64,000 nucleotides of DNA from Gammaproteobacteria bacterium (GCA_024742415.1 JANSYN010000001.1:310001-374000), one strand, 5' to 3'; counted from the stretch's first letter, positions 42,948 through 51,540 are shown. The notes: a model not told the origin generated them from the sequence alone. Numbers and translations are program-made.

Positions 42948-43709
42948 ATGGCAGGTCGTATCGCTACCTCGTTTGTCTCAACGCTGCTGCGGGCCAATAA
43001 CGGCATTGCCAGCACACCTGCGGCCAACAAGCCGGCCAGGCTATTGCAGTTGTTTGACATTGAGAACTGCCCCTACTGCCGCATGGTGCGTGAGGCGCTC
43101 ACCGAACTGGACCTTGATGCCGAGATCTATCCCTGCCCCAAGAACGGCCAGCGCTACCGCGAAGAAGTGATCGCGCGCGGTGGCAAGGCGCAGTTTCCCT
43201 ACCTGGTCGACCCCAATACCGGCGTTGAAATGTACGAATCGCTGGACATCATTGCCTACCTGTTCGACACCTATGCCGAGCGCGAGCTGCCATTGAAGTG
43301 GCGCGTCGGTCGCCTGCAAACGCTGGGCTCCATGATGGCAAGCTGGCCGCGCCTGAATGAACGCATGGCAGTGCTGCCCAGCCGGGCGCCTGAGTATCTG
43401 CTGGAGCTGTACAGCTTTGAATCCAGCCCCTACGCGCGCCCGGTGCGCGAGCTTCTGTGCAATCTTGAGCTGGCTTACATCGTGCGCAACTGTGGTCGTA
43501 CCCAGGCAGACGACTGGCTGCTGCCGGGGATGCGAGAGCGCATGGGCAAGGTTGCCGCGCCTGGCCAGGCCAATCGTGCGGCATTGCTGGAAATGGAGGG
43601 CAGGGTGGCTATTCCCTACCTGTATGACCCGAACACCGAGCGCGGGCTGTTCGAATCAGCGGATATTCTCGATTACCTGGAAGACAACTACGCGGCCCAG
43701 GCGCTGTGA
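42948..43709 (+). CDS. Tandem glutathione S-transferase N-domain protein
   Basis: A 253-residue protein made of two thioredoxin-like GST-N domains, each ending in the family pattern FPYLVDPNTGVEMYESLDII or IPYLYDPNTERGLFESADIL. The first domain has a CPYC redox site (residues 41-44); the second has SPYA (160-163), a degenerate site. No GST C-terminal helical domain follows. It may be a glutaredoxin-like reductase. It is 3 bp from gltX, probably cotranscribed. Confidence 0.8.
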   Translation: MAGRIATSFVSTLLRANNGIASTPAANKPARLLQLFDIENCPYCRMVREALTELDLDAEIYPCPKNGQRYREEVIARGGKAQFPYLVDPNTGVEMYESLDIIAYLFDTYAERELPLKWRVGRLQTLGSMMASWPRLNERMAVLPSRAPEYLLELYSFESSPYARPVRELLCNLELAYIVRNCGRTQADDWLLPGMRERMGKVAAPGQANRAALLEMEGRVAIPYLYDPNTERGLFESADILDYLEDNYAAQAL

Positions 43710-43715
43710 CTGGGC

Positions 43716-44198
43716 CTAGTGATGGTGTCCGCCTGGTCCGTGCGCGTGGCCATGCGCCTGTTCTTCGGCGCTCGCCTGGCGCACGTCGATAATCTCGATA
43801 TCAAAATTTAGCGTTTTACCGGCCATGGGATGGTTGCTGTCGATATCAACGCTGTGGCGCCCGGCCTTGATCACGGTGACCGGGTGCATACCCTCGCGCG
43901 TATTCAGCTGCACCACGTCACCGGGTTTCAGTTTGCCCATGAAAACAAGGTGTTTGGCGGGCACGCGTTGTGTACGTTCGGGGTTGCGCTGGCCGTAGGC
44001 ATCCTGCGGCTCGATCGTAACGCTAAAGACATCGCCCGCTGTTCTGCCGGCCATGGCTTTTTCCAGCCCTGGAATCACGTTGTTGGCACCGTGCAGGTAG
44101 GCGGTGGCGTCGCCGTCGCGTGATGTCTCCAGTTCGTTGCCGTCAACGTCGCTTACCGTATAGTGAAATGTCACGACAGAATGGTTGCCAATTTCCAC
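43716..44198 (-). CDS. slyD: FKBP-type peptidyl-prolyl isomerase SlyD
   Basis: A 160-residue SlyD-type isomerase with the FKBP domain interrupted by an IF domain: ETSRDGDATAYLHGANNVIPGLEKAMAGRTAGD, then VPAKHLVFMGKLKPGDVVQL, and DSNHPMAGKTLNFDIEI. The tail is His-rich (HGHAHGPGGHHH), as in SlyD nickel-binding ends. Start is GTG 44198, with GGAG six bases upstream on the minus strand, so the product begins MEIGNHSVVTFHY. Confidence 0.93.
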   Translation of the reverse strand: MEIGNHSVVTFHYTVSDVDGNELETSRDGDATAYLHGANNVIPGLEKAMAGRTAGDVFSVTIEPQDAYGQRNPERTQRVPAKHLVFMGKLKPGDVVQLNTREGMHPVTVIKAGRHSVDIDSNHPMAGKTLNFDIEIIDVRQASAEEQAHGHAHGPGGHHH

Positions 44199-44350
44199 TG
44201 TTATCTCCACAGGGTCACAAAAGGCGCATAGTATAGCCACTTGCGGTAAATGTCGCCGGGTGAGGTTCAAGCCATTGCACTCACAGATATTGCCCACAGC
44301 GGCCGCATGCGACACCATGCCACTCCGCTTGAAGAGTCTGGAAGCCAACC

Positions 44351-44986
44351 ATGCCCGAAGCCGATGCCAAACAGCACAGCGAGACGCTGCACGAGCTGAT
44401 CAATGCCGATGCGGTACAGCTTATTCGGCATTTGCGCTGCAGCGCTGCCCCCGAGGACGCGTTGAGTGCAGCAACAACCCATATTCAGCAGGCCATCGAG
44501 GTGCTTAAGCCCTGGTTGCAGGAGGGGCAGGGCTGGTCAACCATCACCATTGCACAGGAAAGTTCAGGCCTGCCCTGGGCCGAGGAAGATATCACTGCGG
44601 TGATGCCCTATAGCCCGGTCAGCGGTAAGCGCAACCCGGTGGCCCCACCGATAAAACTGTGGCGTGACGGCAACGACGTGCGCGGTGCCGTGGTGTTTTC
44701 ACCCACCTATGCAGGGCCGCCCGATGCCGTGCATGGCGGCATTATTGCGGCGGTGTTTGACGAGCTGCTGGCAATGGCCAATGTGGTGTCTGGCCACGCC
44801 GGTTTTACCGGCACGCTGACGATCAAGTATCACAAACTCACGCCGCTGAATGAGACCGTTGAACTGTGGGCAAGCAACTTGCGCCAGGACGGACGCAAGC
44901 AAATCAGCCGCGGTGAAATGCGTGTTAACGGCGAAATCACCGCCGTGGCCGAGGGCCTGTTCATTGCCGCAGCAGCGAAGGATTAA
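44351..44986 (+). CDS. Hotdog-fold thioesterase, PaaI-like
   Basis: A 211-residue protein. The C-terminal hotdog domain has YAGPPDAVHGGIIAAVFDELLAMANVV with the helix HGG motif and TLTIKYHKLTPLNETVELWA; the first 90 residues are a family-unspecific helical extension. Such enzymes cleave acyl-CoA esters. It is divergent from slyD by 152 bp and its last four bases overlap the convergent neighbour's stop. Confidence 0.82.
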   Translation: MPEADAKQHSETLHELINADAVQLIRHLRCSAAPEDALSAATTHIQQAIEVLKPWLQEGQGWSTITIAQESSGLPWAEEDITAVMPYSPVSGKRNPVAPPIKLWRDGNDVRGAVVFSPTYAGPPDAVHGGIIAAVFDELLAMANVVSGHAGFTGTLTIKYHKLTPLNETVELWASNLRQDGRKQISRGEMRVNGEITAVAEGLFIAAAAKD

Positions 44987-45369
44987 GCGTTGCTTTGCGA
45001 CTGCTGCAGCGCAATGCCGGCGATAATTGCCGTGGCGAACTCGTAGCCCAGCGCGCCCCAGGTGTAAAACGTGAGGCCCTCAGGTGCAGCAAAGGTGGAT
45101 ACCAGCCGGCCGATTGCCAGCGCCCCGATCACCATCACCAGCGCCACCAGCCCGCTGCGATAAAACTCACTCTTGAGGGCCGCCAACAGGCAGAACAGCC
45201 CGAAACCCGTTTGCAGCCCACCGTACATGGCGCCCACCTCGGCGTAGCCATTGCCGTTGAGCATACCCAGCCCGGCAAACTCGGCAGGCAATTGTGGCGA
45301 GAACAGGCAAGCCACACCGTAGGAGACAAAGGCGATGGTTGATACCCACAGAACGAGTTTTCCCAACAT
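44983..45369 (-). CDS. Small four-helix membrane protein, DUF4345-like
   Basis: A 128-residue membrane protein with four helices (KLVLWVSTIAFVSYGVACLF, EVGAMYGGLQTGFGLFCLLAALK, GLVALVMVIGALAIGRLVS, YEFATAIIAGIALQQ). The pattern ending GALAIGRLVS resembles DUF4345. Function unknown. Start is ATG 45369 on the minus strand; TGGA lies upstream. It overlaps the thioesterase gene end by 4 bp, tail to tail. Confidence 0.7.
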   Translation of the reverse strand: MLGKLVLWVSTIAFVSYGVACLFSPQLPAEFAGLGMLNGNGYAEVGAMYGGLQTGFGLFCLLAALKSEFYRSGLVALVMVIGALAIGRLVSTFAAPEGLTFYTWGALGYEFATAIIAGIALQQSQSNA

Positions 45370-45541
45370 AAGCGTATTCCACAACGATTGTTAAACGGTA
45401 AAGGCAGCATAGCACGGGCCCCGGCGCCTGCGTCAGCCCGGTTGACAGCACCCGGAGCTGTCTCTAGAATGCGCTCCTCTTCGTTGGTCTTGTTGCGAGA
45501 TTCAAATATCCAGCACGATCAACAGGTTACACCCGTTTTAT

Positions 45542-45617
45542 GGGGCTATAGCTCAGCTGGGAGAGCGCAACACTGGCAGTGTTGAGGTCAGCGGTTCGAT
45601 CCCGCTTAGCTCCACCA
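45542..45617 (+). tRNA. tRNA-Ala (anticodon GGC)
   Basis: A 76-nt cloverleaf: acceptor GGGGCTA / TAGCTCC (one G-U pair), D stem GCTC / GAGC, anticodon stem CAACA / TGTTG with loop CTGGCAG (GGC), T-arm AGCGG / CCGCT with TTCGATC, and an encoded CCA end. A strong terminator follows directly. Confidence 0.98.
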
Positions 45618-45621
45618 AATC

Positions 45622-45658
45622 AAAGACCGGGCCTTGTACGGGGCCCGGTCTTTTTTTT
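45622..45658 (+). terminator. Intrinsic terminator after tRNA-Ala
   Basis: Stem AAAGACCGGGCC / GGCCCGGTCTTT (45622-45633, 45642-45653), loop of 8 nt, then a T-run to 45658. Confidence 0.95.
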
Positions 45659-45905
45659 GTGGCTTCCGGGCGGAGCGTATGCTGCCGGTTGCTGCAGCAA
45701 CAGATGCTCTGCCGCTCCGGGCAGCATTAGAATCAGTTTGTAGTCAGTATCGTTAGACAGTGCCGCAGATGAACCATCGACGTGTAGTTGCGCACACTGC
45801 ATTGGCTCTGCGTTAGCCTCTTGCGGGAAGTTGCCAGCCAACCGGCTTCCAGACACACAAGGCAGAGCGTACACTTCTGATGTAGTAACAAGTAAGGCGT
45901 CAATA

Positions 45906-46343
45906 TTGAACCCACTGAGCAACTACAACAGCATTCTGGAAATCATCTTCGCCCTCAATGCGATGACGTACCTGTTCTCGATAGAACCCCAGCGGCGCGG
46001 TGAACTGCTGAGCCTGTTTCGTGAGTTTAAAAAACATGCGCCGAGGTTTGACCATACCGACAAAAAGTCTGTGACGGGGTATGTGATTCTCGCGCATTAC
46101 GGTGCCGCGCATCTTGCGGTGAGCATTGCGTCGCTGGTTTTTACCGTGACCTCGGCGGGCCTGATGTTGTGGAGCGCGGCCGACCCCAGCATCGAGGTGC
46201 CCACGCGCTGGATGGTTCCGGCCATGATTTTTATGCTGACGATGGTGCCGCTGGGGTCTATCTGGTTGACGTTTGTCTGCAAGACCCAGTTTCAGAAGTA
46301 CATCGCCGAAATCTCACCGTCTGACCAGGCGCCCGCGCCCTAG
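45906..46343 (+). CDS. Small membrane protein of unknown function
   Basis: A 145-residue protein. Two clear helices (AHLAVSIASLVFTVTSAGLMLW and VPAMIFMLTMVPLGSIWLTFV) and a weaker one near the start. Start TTG 45906, since AAGG lies 8 bases upstream. The section between holds the basic FREFKKHAPRFDHTDKKS. I do not recognise a family. The 45660-45905 region before it shows nothing else of note. Confidence 0.6.
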   Translation: MNPLSNYNSILEIIFALNAMTYLFSIEPQRRGELLSLFREFKKHAPRFDHTDKKSVTGYVILAHYGAAHLAVSIASLVFTVTSAGLMLWSAADPSIEVPTRWMVPAMIFMLTMVPLGSIWLTFVCKTQFQKYIAEISPSDQAPAP

Positions 46344-46369
46344 CCAGGCGCGGGTAGTGCGGGTGTGCG

Positions 46370-47725
46370 TTAGCAACCACTGCCGGGCTTTGTGATCAGA
46401 ACTTGCCAGAACTGGTGCGAACTGGGCAGTGTGATGGCGGGAATGGTGATCTCGCCGGGCGTCGTGACCGTTACGGTGCCGCTTTGTGCGGTTCCTGTCA
46501 CTTGCCAGTTCAGCACTTCACCCACCTCAAACTCAAAGTTCTGGAAGCGCCTTAGCGTGTAGGTAAAGGTGGCTTCTGTGGGCTGGTCCTCAAGATCGGC
46601 GCCCATGTTGGTGTGGCGCAAATAGCGAATGTAGGTGGAGACCAGTACAGCAGCATCGGCAAAGTTGGTCATGTCTGCCGAAAGGCCGAGGTTGTAGTGC
46701 CCGCGTAAGCCGCTGAGCGGGCTGTTGGCCGTGGATTGTGTAAATACCGGTTGCATGCGGTCGAGGCGGTGATCCATTAACGCACCGGCGTAGAGTGAGC
46801 GGGGCAGGTTGACGCCGACTTCTCCGGAGTGGGTGTGTCCGCCCTGATCCCAGGTGCCAAAGCAGGCAATCTTGTGTTGGTCGCAAAGCGCAAAGTACTC
46901 GGTGTCTACCGCGCCCAGTTGGTAGTCATTCTTGCCACCATGCATGGCGTAGTAGATGTGGCTGATCGAGCCGTTGGCAGCGGCAATGCGCCAATCCGCC
47001 GTCGAAATGTCAAAACCGGCCCAGGCGTTTTGCGTTGCTGGGTCCTGGCTGTAAATATGGCCCTGCTTGAAAAACAGGGTAAAGGCGCGGCTACCGTAGG
47101 CGGTAACAAATTGCTGTTGTACGGGAAAGGTCGCCATGGCCGGTGTCTGCGTATTCATGGCCGTGGCGCCGGCGCTGCTGCCGCGCAGGGCAATGCCTTT
47201 GTCCGGGTCGACCAGTGAGCCCAGCGTTGTTTGTGCATAGTCAATGGCAGAGGCGATGCGCCAGCCGGCGCTATTGGTGCCGCCAAAAGCGCCCCACCAG
47301 TCCTGCATGCCGGCATACAGGTTTTGATCCGGCCAGTGCGACATGCACGGCCGCGCGATGAGTTCACCCACAACCCCGGATTGGGCCGCCACACAGGCGC
47401 TGAGCGCCGGGTCGCCCTGCAGGTCAACGGTGACTTTGCGTTCACCGGGCTCGTTGGCCCACCAGATGAACATTACCGGGGGGCGCAGATGCCCCTGGCC
47501 TGGCGGGCTGTAGTTGTCACCCACGTACTCGCATTGCAGGTTGCGCCACCCGCCGAGTTCCACCGGCGGGTTGGGACAGTAAATGTCTGTGCCGACGCCC
47601 GCCGCAGCGCTGGCAGTGTGGCTCAGCAAGGCCAGGCCACAGGCGATAAACAGGCGGTGTATGAAGCAGGCGATGTTGAGTGGCCCCCGGTTTTTGTCGC
47701 GGGCAGCTAGTTCAGGGGTGGGCAA
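46370..47725 (-). CDS. Exported alpha/beta-hydrolase-like protein
   Basis: A 451-residue secreted protein. The signal region FIHRLFIACGLALLSHTASAAA is followed by a mature domain with GIALRGSSAGATAM, a GxSxG nucleophile elbow (GSSAG), and a later HTHSGEVGVN that may hold the catalytic His. It resembles distant secreted esterases/depolymerases. The C-terminal 80 residues (FTYTLRRFQNFEFEVGEVLNWQVTG) form a beta-rich add-on. Start TTG 47725 is the only option giving a signal; weak ribosome site. Confidence 0.6.
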   Translation of the reverse strand: MPTPELAARDKNRGPLNIACFIHRLFIACGLALLSHTASAAAGVGTDIYCPNPPVELGGWRNLQCEYVGDNYSPPGQGHLRPPVMFIWWANEPGERKVTVDLQGDPALSACVAAQSGVVGELIARPCMSHWPDQNLYAGMQDWWGAFGGTNSAGWRIASAIDYAQTTLGSLVDPDKGIALRGSSAGATAMNTQTPAMATFPVQQQFVTAYGSRAFTLFFKQGHIYSQDPATQNAWAGFDISTADWRIAAANGSISHIYYAMHGGKNDYQLGAVDTEYFALCDQHKIACFGTWDQGGHTHSGEVGVNLPRSLYAGALMDHRLDRMQPVFTQSTANSPLSGLRGHYNLGLSADMTNFADAAVLVSTYIRYLRHTNMGADLEDQPTEATFTYTLRRFQNFEFEVGEVLNWQVTGTAQSGTVTVTTPGEITIPAITLPSSHQFWQVLITKPGSGC

Positions 47726-47934
47726 AGTTCTTTGGCCTGTTTGCGGCTGAGTTTGCGAAAGCCCTGGCGTTTGAGTGCACTGGCGGCTTTGAAGCGGTTG
47801 GTATAGCGGGCCTTGAGAATCACCTTGCCGTGGGGGTCGTAAATGCCGGTTTTGCCTTCATCCTCGATGCGCGCCCACTGCTGCCACTGCATACCCGGGC
47901 CGAGAATCCACCATTGGCTGGAGAAAAATAACAT
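47707..47934 (-). CDS. Small hypothetical protein
   Basis: A 75-residue frame: WWILGPGMQWQQWARIEDEGKTGIYDPHGKVILKARYTNRFK, then LKRQGFRKLSRKQAKELC. The composition is protein-like and the frame uses neighbour-like codons. Its end overlaps the hydrolase start by 19 bp, suggesting coupling. No family recognised. Confidence 0.5.
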   Translation of the reverse strand: MLFFSSQWWILGPGMQWQQWARIEDEGKTGIYDPHGKVILKARYTNRFKAASALKRQGFRKLSRKQAKELCPPLN

Positions 47935-48146
47935 ATTGCGCTTGCGCTCCTCACTGTTGATCAGGGGTTCATTCGCTGTGCATTATTCGCACTATTAATG
48001 ATTCGGAGGACGTCCTTGTATGTCCGGTTGAATCAGCCGGCACCGTTGGCGCGGGGCTGGATTCGACGTCTTTTCCTTTGCGCTAGTGGCGATCATTATG
48101 CCAAAAATGTGAACTGCCCTGCAACAAAAGGCGCGGATCGGGCTTG
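47935..48146. other. 212-bp gap, promoter region of the small gene
   Basis: No gene seen. It is the shared 5' side of the minus-strand small gene and the 3' side of the TetR gene. GAATTC- or palindrome-like sites were not convincing. Confidence 0.3.
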
Positions 48147-48758
48147 CTAATTTGGCCGCTTGTGATCCTGCAGTAGCCTGCTGATGGCGTAGGCCAGGGC
48201 ATGGCGCTGTTCCCGCAGGGCCTTGACGCTGCGCTCTGCCGGATTGATCTCATCGGCCATGCCGCGCAGGGCGGCAAACATGAGCTTGCGCGCGCTCTGA
48301 CTGCGGGCGCGGCTGAGTTTGACGTCGGTGAAAGTGTTATCCCAAAGCCTGGAAACGCGTTGCGACCATTCATCGATGTAGCGTTGGCCGTTGATGGAGG
48401 AACTGGCGTCCTTGCCGGCATTGCGCAGTATCGCAATACTGACGCGATACTCTTTTTTACTGACCAGTGACCAGACCAGTTCGATCAACTCACTGATGCG
48501 CTCGTCCAGGGTAGTGCCTGCCAGGTTGGCCTCCTGCAGGGCCGTGGAAAAATCCTCGAAAATACATTCCAGCACGGCTTCCAGCAGCCCGTCTTTATCG
48601 CCGAAGTGATACTGCAGTACGCCCCAGCTCACACCGGCGGCCGCGGCAATGCGGTTGGTATTGGCCGCATGAAAGCCGCTATCGAAGATGGTATCAATAG
48701 CCGCCTGGATGACGCGCTGGCGGGTGACTTCGCGTTTACTGGGTTTCGCTTCTGGCAC
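48147..48758 (-). CDS. TetR-family transcriptional regulator
   Basis: A 203-residue repressor. The HTH is in VTRQRVIQAAIDTIFDSGFHAANTNRIAAAAGVSWGVLQYHFGDKDGLLEAVL. The C-terminal ligand domain (helices from LDERISELIELVW on) is family-divergent. Start GTG 48758, with AAGGAT upstream on the minus strand. A perfect palindrome lies 57 bp upstream and a related one in the P450 cluster control region, so this protein is the likely regulator of both (inference). Confidence 0.9.
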   Translation of the reverse strand: MPEAKPSKREVTRQRVIQAAIDTIFDSGFHAANTNRIAAAAGVSWGVLQYHFGDKDGLLEAVLECIFEDFSTALQEANLAGTTLDERISELIELVWSLVSKKEYRVSIAILRNAGKDASSSINGQRYIDEWSQRVSRLWDNTFTDVKLSRARSQSARKLMFAALRGMADEINPAERSVKALREQRHALAYAISRLLQDHKRPN

Positions 48759-48814
48759 GATGATCCTTGCGGGTGGGCTTTTTGGGCCGGTACGTTGCCG
48801 GGTGCGGCGTTCAC

Positions 48815-48828
48815 ATAGTTGCAACTAT
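48815..48828. promoter_or_regulatory. Palindromic operator in the TetR promoter
   Basis: ATAGTTGCAACTAT is a perfect 14-bp palindrome, 57 bp upstream of the tetR-type start, followed by an A-run. It repeats the half-site ATAGTT of the palindrome at 51441-51462. A second inverted repeat CACTTC-G-GAAGTG lies at 48843-48855. Confidence 0.7.
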
Positions 48829-48960
48829 AAAAAATTTGTACGCACTTCGGAAGTGTATTACGGTTATTGGCGCGATCGCATACGACGCTGTGGAAGCTTA
48901 ATGGCGCGCGTGTCGGGCCGCATGGCTGCGCAAACCGCTGCATGGCCGCTGCACAACGGT

Positions 48961-49080
48961 GATGTTGCGGGCTATGTTGTGGGCTATGTTTCGGACTAGG
49001 TTGCAGGCTATGTTTCGGACTATGTCGTGGGCCATGTTGTAAGCGACATCGTGCGCTATTTGGCGAGCCATGGCGTGGCC
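48961..49080. repeat. 12-bp tandem repeat, about ten degenerate units
   Basis: Consecutive 12-mers such as GATGTTGCGGGC, TATGTTGTGGGC, TATGTTTCGGAC, TAGGTTGCAGGC and TATGTTTCGGAC run for about 120 bp up to the next gene. As 12 is a multiple of three, both strands show a four-residue periodic frame (RNIA-type on the minus strand, VVGY-type on the plus strand). One TAG breaks the plus frame, so it is not counted as a gene. Confidence 0.8.
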
Positions 49081-49117
49081 TTTCCAATCCTTTAAATCCG
49101 TTAGCAGGAGTGTCGCT

Positions 49118-50392
49118 TTGAGTAGCAGTGTCACCATAACACCACTGGCCGAGTTCAGTCGGCTGCAACTGGCGCGGTTATGCCGTGAGCTGATGCTGGC
49201 TGCCCAGTTTAACAGCCGCACCGGTTATGCGGCGCTGCGCATCAATCACGGCGATGCCGCCTACAAAGACACGGCAATACAAAACTGGATGGGCGCAAGC
49301 CCTGTGTATACCCGTCGCATGCAGCAAACGCTGGGTTTTGCCGGTGGGGCAGACGTGCCCACCATCTTCAAGGGCCTGCAACTTGATGTGGGCTTTACCC
49401 ACCAGTATTTCGATGTGCACTTTGAGGTTCACTCGGCACAGGAAGGGCGCTTCTGGCTAAGAAGCTGTGGTGCCCTGCTGGAAGCGGAGCCGCGCGGTGA
49501 AGAGGCCGTGAAAGTCATGTGCCACGACATCGAGGATCCCACCTTCGACGCCACCGCGATGGCGACCAACCCCCGCGCGCGCATGCGTCCTGTGCACCGC
49601 CCGCCGCGCGCGCCGGTCGATCGTGAGCCCCACTGCGAGTGGCGCGTGTTCATAGATGAGCAGGCTGAGCCGCTGGTTGAGCCGCCCATTGCCGAAACAA
49701 TGGCTGCCACCCGCCTGGGTCAGTTGCCAATACAGAAACCGCCACAGGACGGCGCAGGGGGGCTGACAGCCTATGACGGGCAAGTGCAGGAGCAACTGCA
49801 CCTGGAGTGTTTTTCGCACAGTGCGCTGCTGGCAATATACAGCGAGTTGGCAGTGCAGATTCACCTGCTGATCAATGCCCTGCTGCTGGTGGTGACCGAA
49901 ACCTACGGCGCGGAGGCGGCCCAGGCCGTGGCCGAATTCCAGATGTGCGGTACCAGTTGGGTAGTGAGTGAGCGGCTCAAGGCGCTGTTGGCGCAGGACA
50001 TCGACGATGCCGACGGCATCCAGATGATGATGGCGGTCCTCGCCCTGCACCCGGCCTTCAAGCCCGATAACTACATCAACTGCAGCGTAGAGGTAACCGG
50101 GCAGCGCAGTGCACGCCTGACACTGGGCGACTGCCAGGCGGCGCAGGAGGCACTACCGTGCACCTGGTACGCATTGCTTGCGCGCGGTATCGACAGTGGA
50201 TTGCAGGCGCTGGTGCAGGGCGTGAATCGCTGCGCAACGATCAGCCCGGTGGCAAACACCGCCTTGTGCTGGGATATTGAGATCACCGATACAGACCAGG
50301 TACAGGAGGAGCCTTTTGCCGTGCAGGTTGCCAAGGGCACCGTACTTTACCAGACCCAACTGGACGACCACATACAGGTATTGCAGTTGTAG
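49118..50392 (+). CDS. Unknown 424-residue protein near the P450 cluster
   Basis: Start TTG 49118, chosen for AGGAG seven bases upstream. I do not recognise a named family. It has SRLQLARLCRELMLAAQFNSRTGYAAL at the start, a mid block KVMCHDIEDPTFDATAMATNPRARMRPVHRPPR that looks strongly conserved, and a second half with GVNRCATISPVANTALCWDIEITDT. No signal or transmembrane helix; some acidic and Cys residues. It lies next to the TetR gene and the P450 cluster, so a role there is plausible. Confidence 0.7.
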   Translation: MSSSVTITPLAEFSRLQLARLCRELMLAAQFNSRTGYAALRINHGDAAYKDTAIQNWMGASPVYTRRMQQTLGFAGGADVPTIFKGLQLDVGFTHQYFDVHFEVHSAQEGRFWLRSCGALLEAEPRGEEAVKVMCHDIEDPTFDATAMATNPRARMRPVHRPPRAPVDREPHCEWRVFIDEQAEPLVEPPIAETMAATRLGQLPIQKPPQDGAGGLTAYDGQVQEQLHLECFSHSALLAIYSELAVQIHLLINALLLVVTETYGAEAAQAVAEFQMCGTSWVVSERLKALLAQDIDDADGIQMMMAVLALHPAFKPDNYINCSVEVTGQRSARLTLGDCQAAQEALPCTWYALLARGIDSGLQALVQGVNRCATISPVANTALCWDIEITDTDQVQEEPFAVQVAKGTVLYQTQLDDHIQVLQL

Positions 50393-50469
50393 CCGTTGCT
50401 CTTGTTGCAGCTGTGACTGTGACGGTGGTTGTACTGGTATTTTTGGATAAGGTTGTAGACGTTGCTGTA

Positions 50470-50517
50470 GTTGTCGCGATCAATGGTTGCCGCGATCAAC
50501 GGGTGCAGCGATCAGCA
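50470..50517. repeat. 16-bp tandem repeat, three copies
   Basis: GTTGTCGCGATCAATG (50470), GTTGCCGCGATCAACG (50486) and a weaker GGTGCAGCGATCAGCA (50502) in tandem, between the unknown gene and the luciferase-like gene stop. Confidence 0.75.
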
Positions 50518-50534
50518 AGGTCGCTGCGCATGCC

Positions 50535-51395
50535 CTATACCAGGAAAGTTGTGGCAAACGCTTCCAGCCGGCGTTTCTTGTCGTCAATACTCGACAGCGC
50601 CGTGCGACCGTCCTCGGCCAGAAAGTTACAGCCATTGACCATGGTCACGCCTGCCTCTGCCAGGCGCTCATGTGTCCCATCCCCGGGGTTCTGCACGCCC
50701 GTCCAGATGTCGAAGGGCTTGTTGGTTGTGCCGGTGGCCTCGCGAACGGCCTGCAGCTGGTCAAGCAGTGGATAGATGTCCTGTTCTGCGTGTGAAGTCG
50801 CCATCCAGCCATCGTGCTGCGCAGCACGGCGCAGCGCCGCAGGCGCGTAGCCACCGACCATAATCGGTACCCGACGGGTGACTGCCGGTGACATGGTAAC
50901 TGGCGGGATGTCATAAAATTCGCCGCGATACTCTGTCATTTGTCCCGTCATGAGTTGGGGCAAGATGTGCAGCATTTCATCGGCGCGCTTGCCGCGCGTG
51001 TGGAAGTCCTGGCCAACCATATCGAACTCCGCCTTTTGCCAGCCGACCCCAACGCCCAGCGTGATGCGATTGTTGGACAGGTAAGCCGCGGTAGACACAG
51101 CTTTCGCCGCGTTAAGCGGATCGCGCAGCGGTAGAATGTAGATCGTTGACAGAAATTCCAGTGTCGTGGTGGCCTGCGCCAGCGCGGCGCTGACGACCCA
51201 TGGGTCGGGCCAGTGTGTTTCGGGGTTCCAGAAGATATTGCCGCTGTCTTTGTACAGGTATTCGTCGACTTGTTCGGCCGTGGTGACCAGGTGGTCGCCG
51301 TACGACACCCCGTGAAATCCCAGCGCCTCGCAGAATTGCGCCAGCTCCACCATTTGCTCCATCTCGACAAAGGCCAGTGATTGCCAGAACTTCAT
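50535..51395 (-). CDS. Luciferase-like (LLM) flavin/F420 oxidoreductase
   Basis: A 286-residue TIM-barrel oxidoreductase: FCEALGFHGVSYGDHLV, TTTLEFLSTIYILPLRDPLNAAKAVSTAAYLSNNRITLGVGVGWQKAEFDMVG, and VPIMVGGYAPAALRRAAQHDGWMA. Motifs suit the LLM class TIGR03619-like group, which use F420 or FMN. AAGGAAG before ATG 51395. It is divergent from the P450 operon across a palindrome. Cofactor and substrate are not inferred. Confidence 0.85.
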   Translation of the reverse strand: MKFWQSLAFVEMEQMVELAQFCEALGFHGVSYGDHLVTTAEQVDEYLYKDSGNIFWNPETHWPDPWVVSAALAQATTTLEFLSTIYILPLRDPLNAAKAVSTAAYLSNNRITLGVGVGWQKAEFDMVGQDFHTRGKRADEMLHILPQLMTGQMTEYRGEFYDIPPVTMSPAVTRRVPIMVGGYAPAALRRAAQHDGWMATSHAEQDIYPLLDQLQAVREATGTTNKPFDIWTGVQNPGDGTHERLAEAGVTMVNGCNFLAEDGRTALSSIDDKKRRLEAFATTFLV

Positions 51396-51440
51396 TGGGT
51401 GCTTCCTTCACGGGGGTTCTGCGGTATTCTGCCAGATCTT

Positions 51441-51462
51441 TTTTATAGTTGAAACTATAAAA
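51441..51462. promoter_or_regulatory. Palindromic operator of the P450 cluster
   Basis: TTTTATAGTT-GA-AACTATAAAA, a perfect inverted repeat with a 2-nt centre, lies between the divergent luciferase-like gene (46 bp away) and the SnoaL gene (79 bp away). The core ATAGTT-NN-AACTAT matches the palindrome at 48815. Confidence 0.75.
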
Positions 51463-51540
51463 AGTATGGGCTAATGTCCTGTGTCAGCAGCTGCAAGCAG
51501 GCTGCAACCTGCGAAGAATCATGAAGAATGAGGAGCCCCC

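Noticed and set aside
48688-48999. 103-codon frame in the TetR promoter
   Set aside because: Its end is the 12-bp repeat and it overlaps the operator; no ribosome site.
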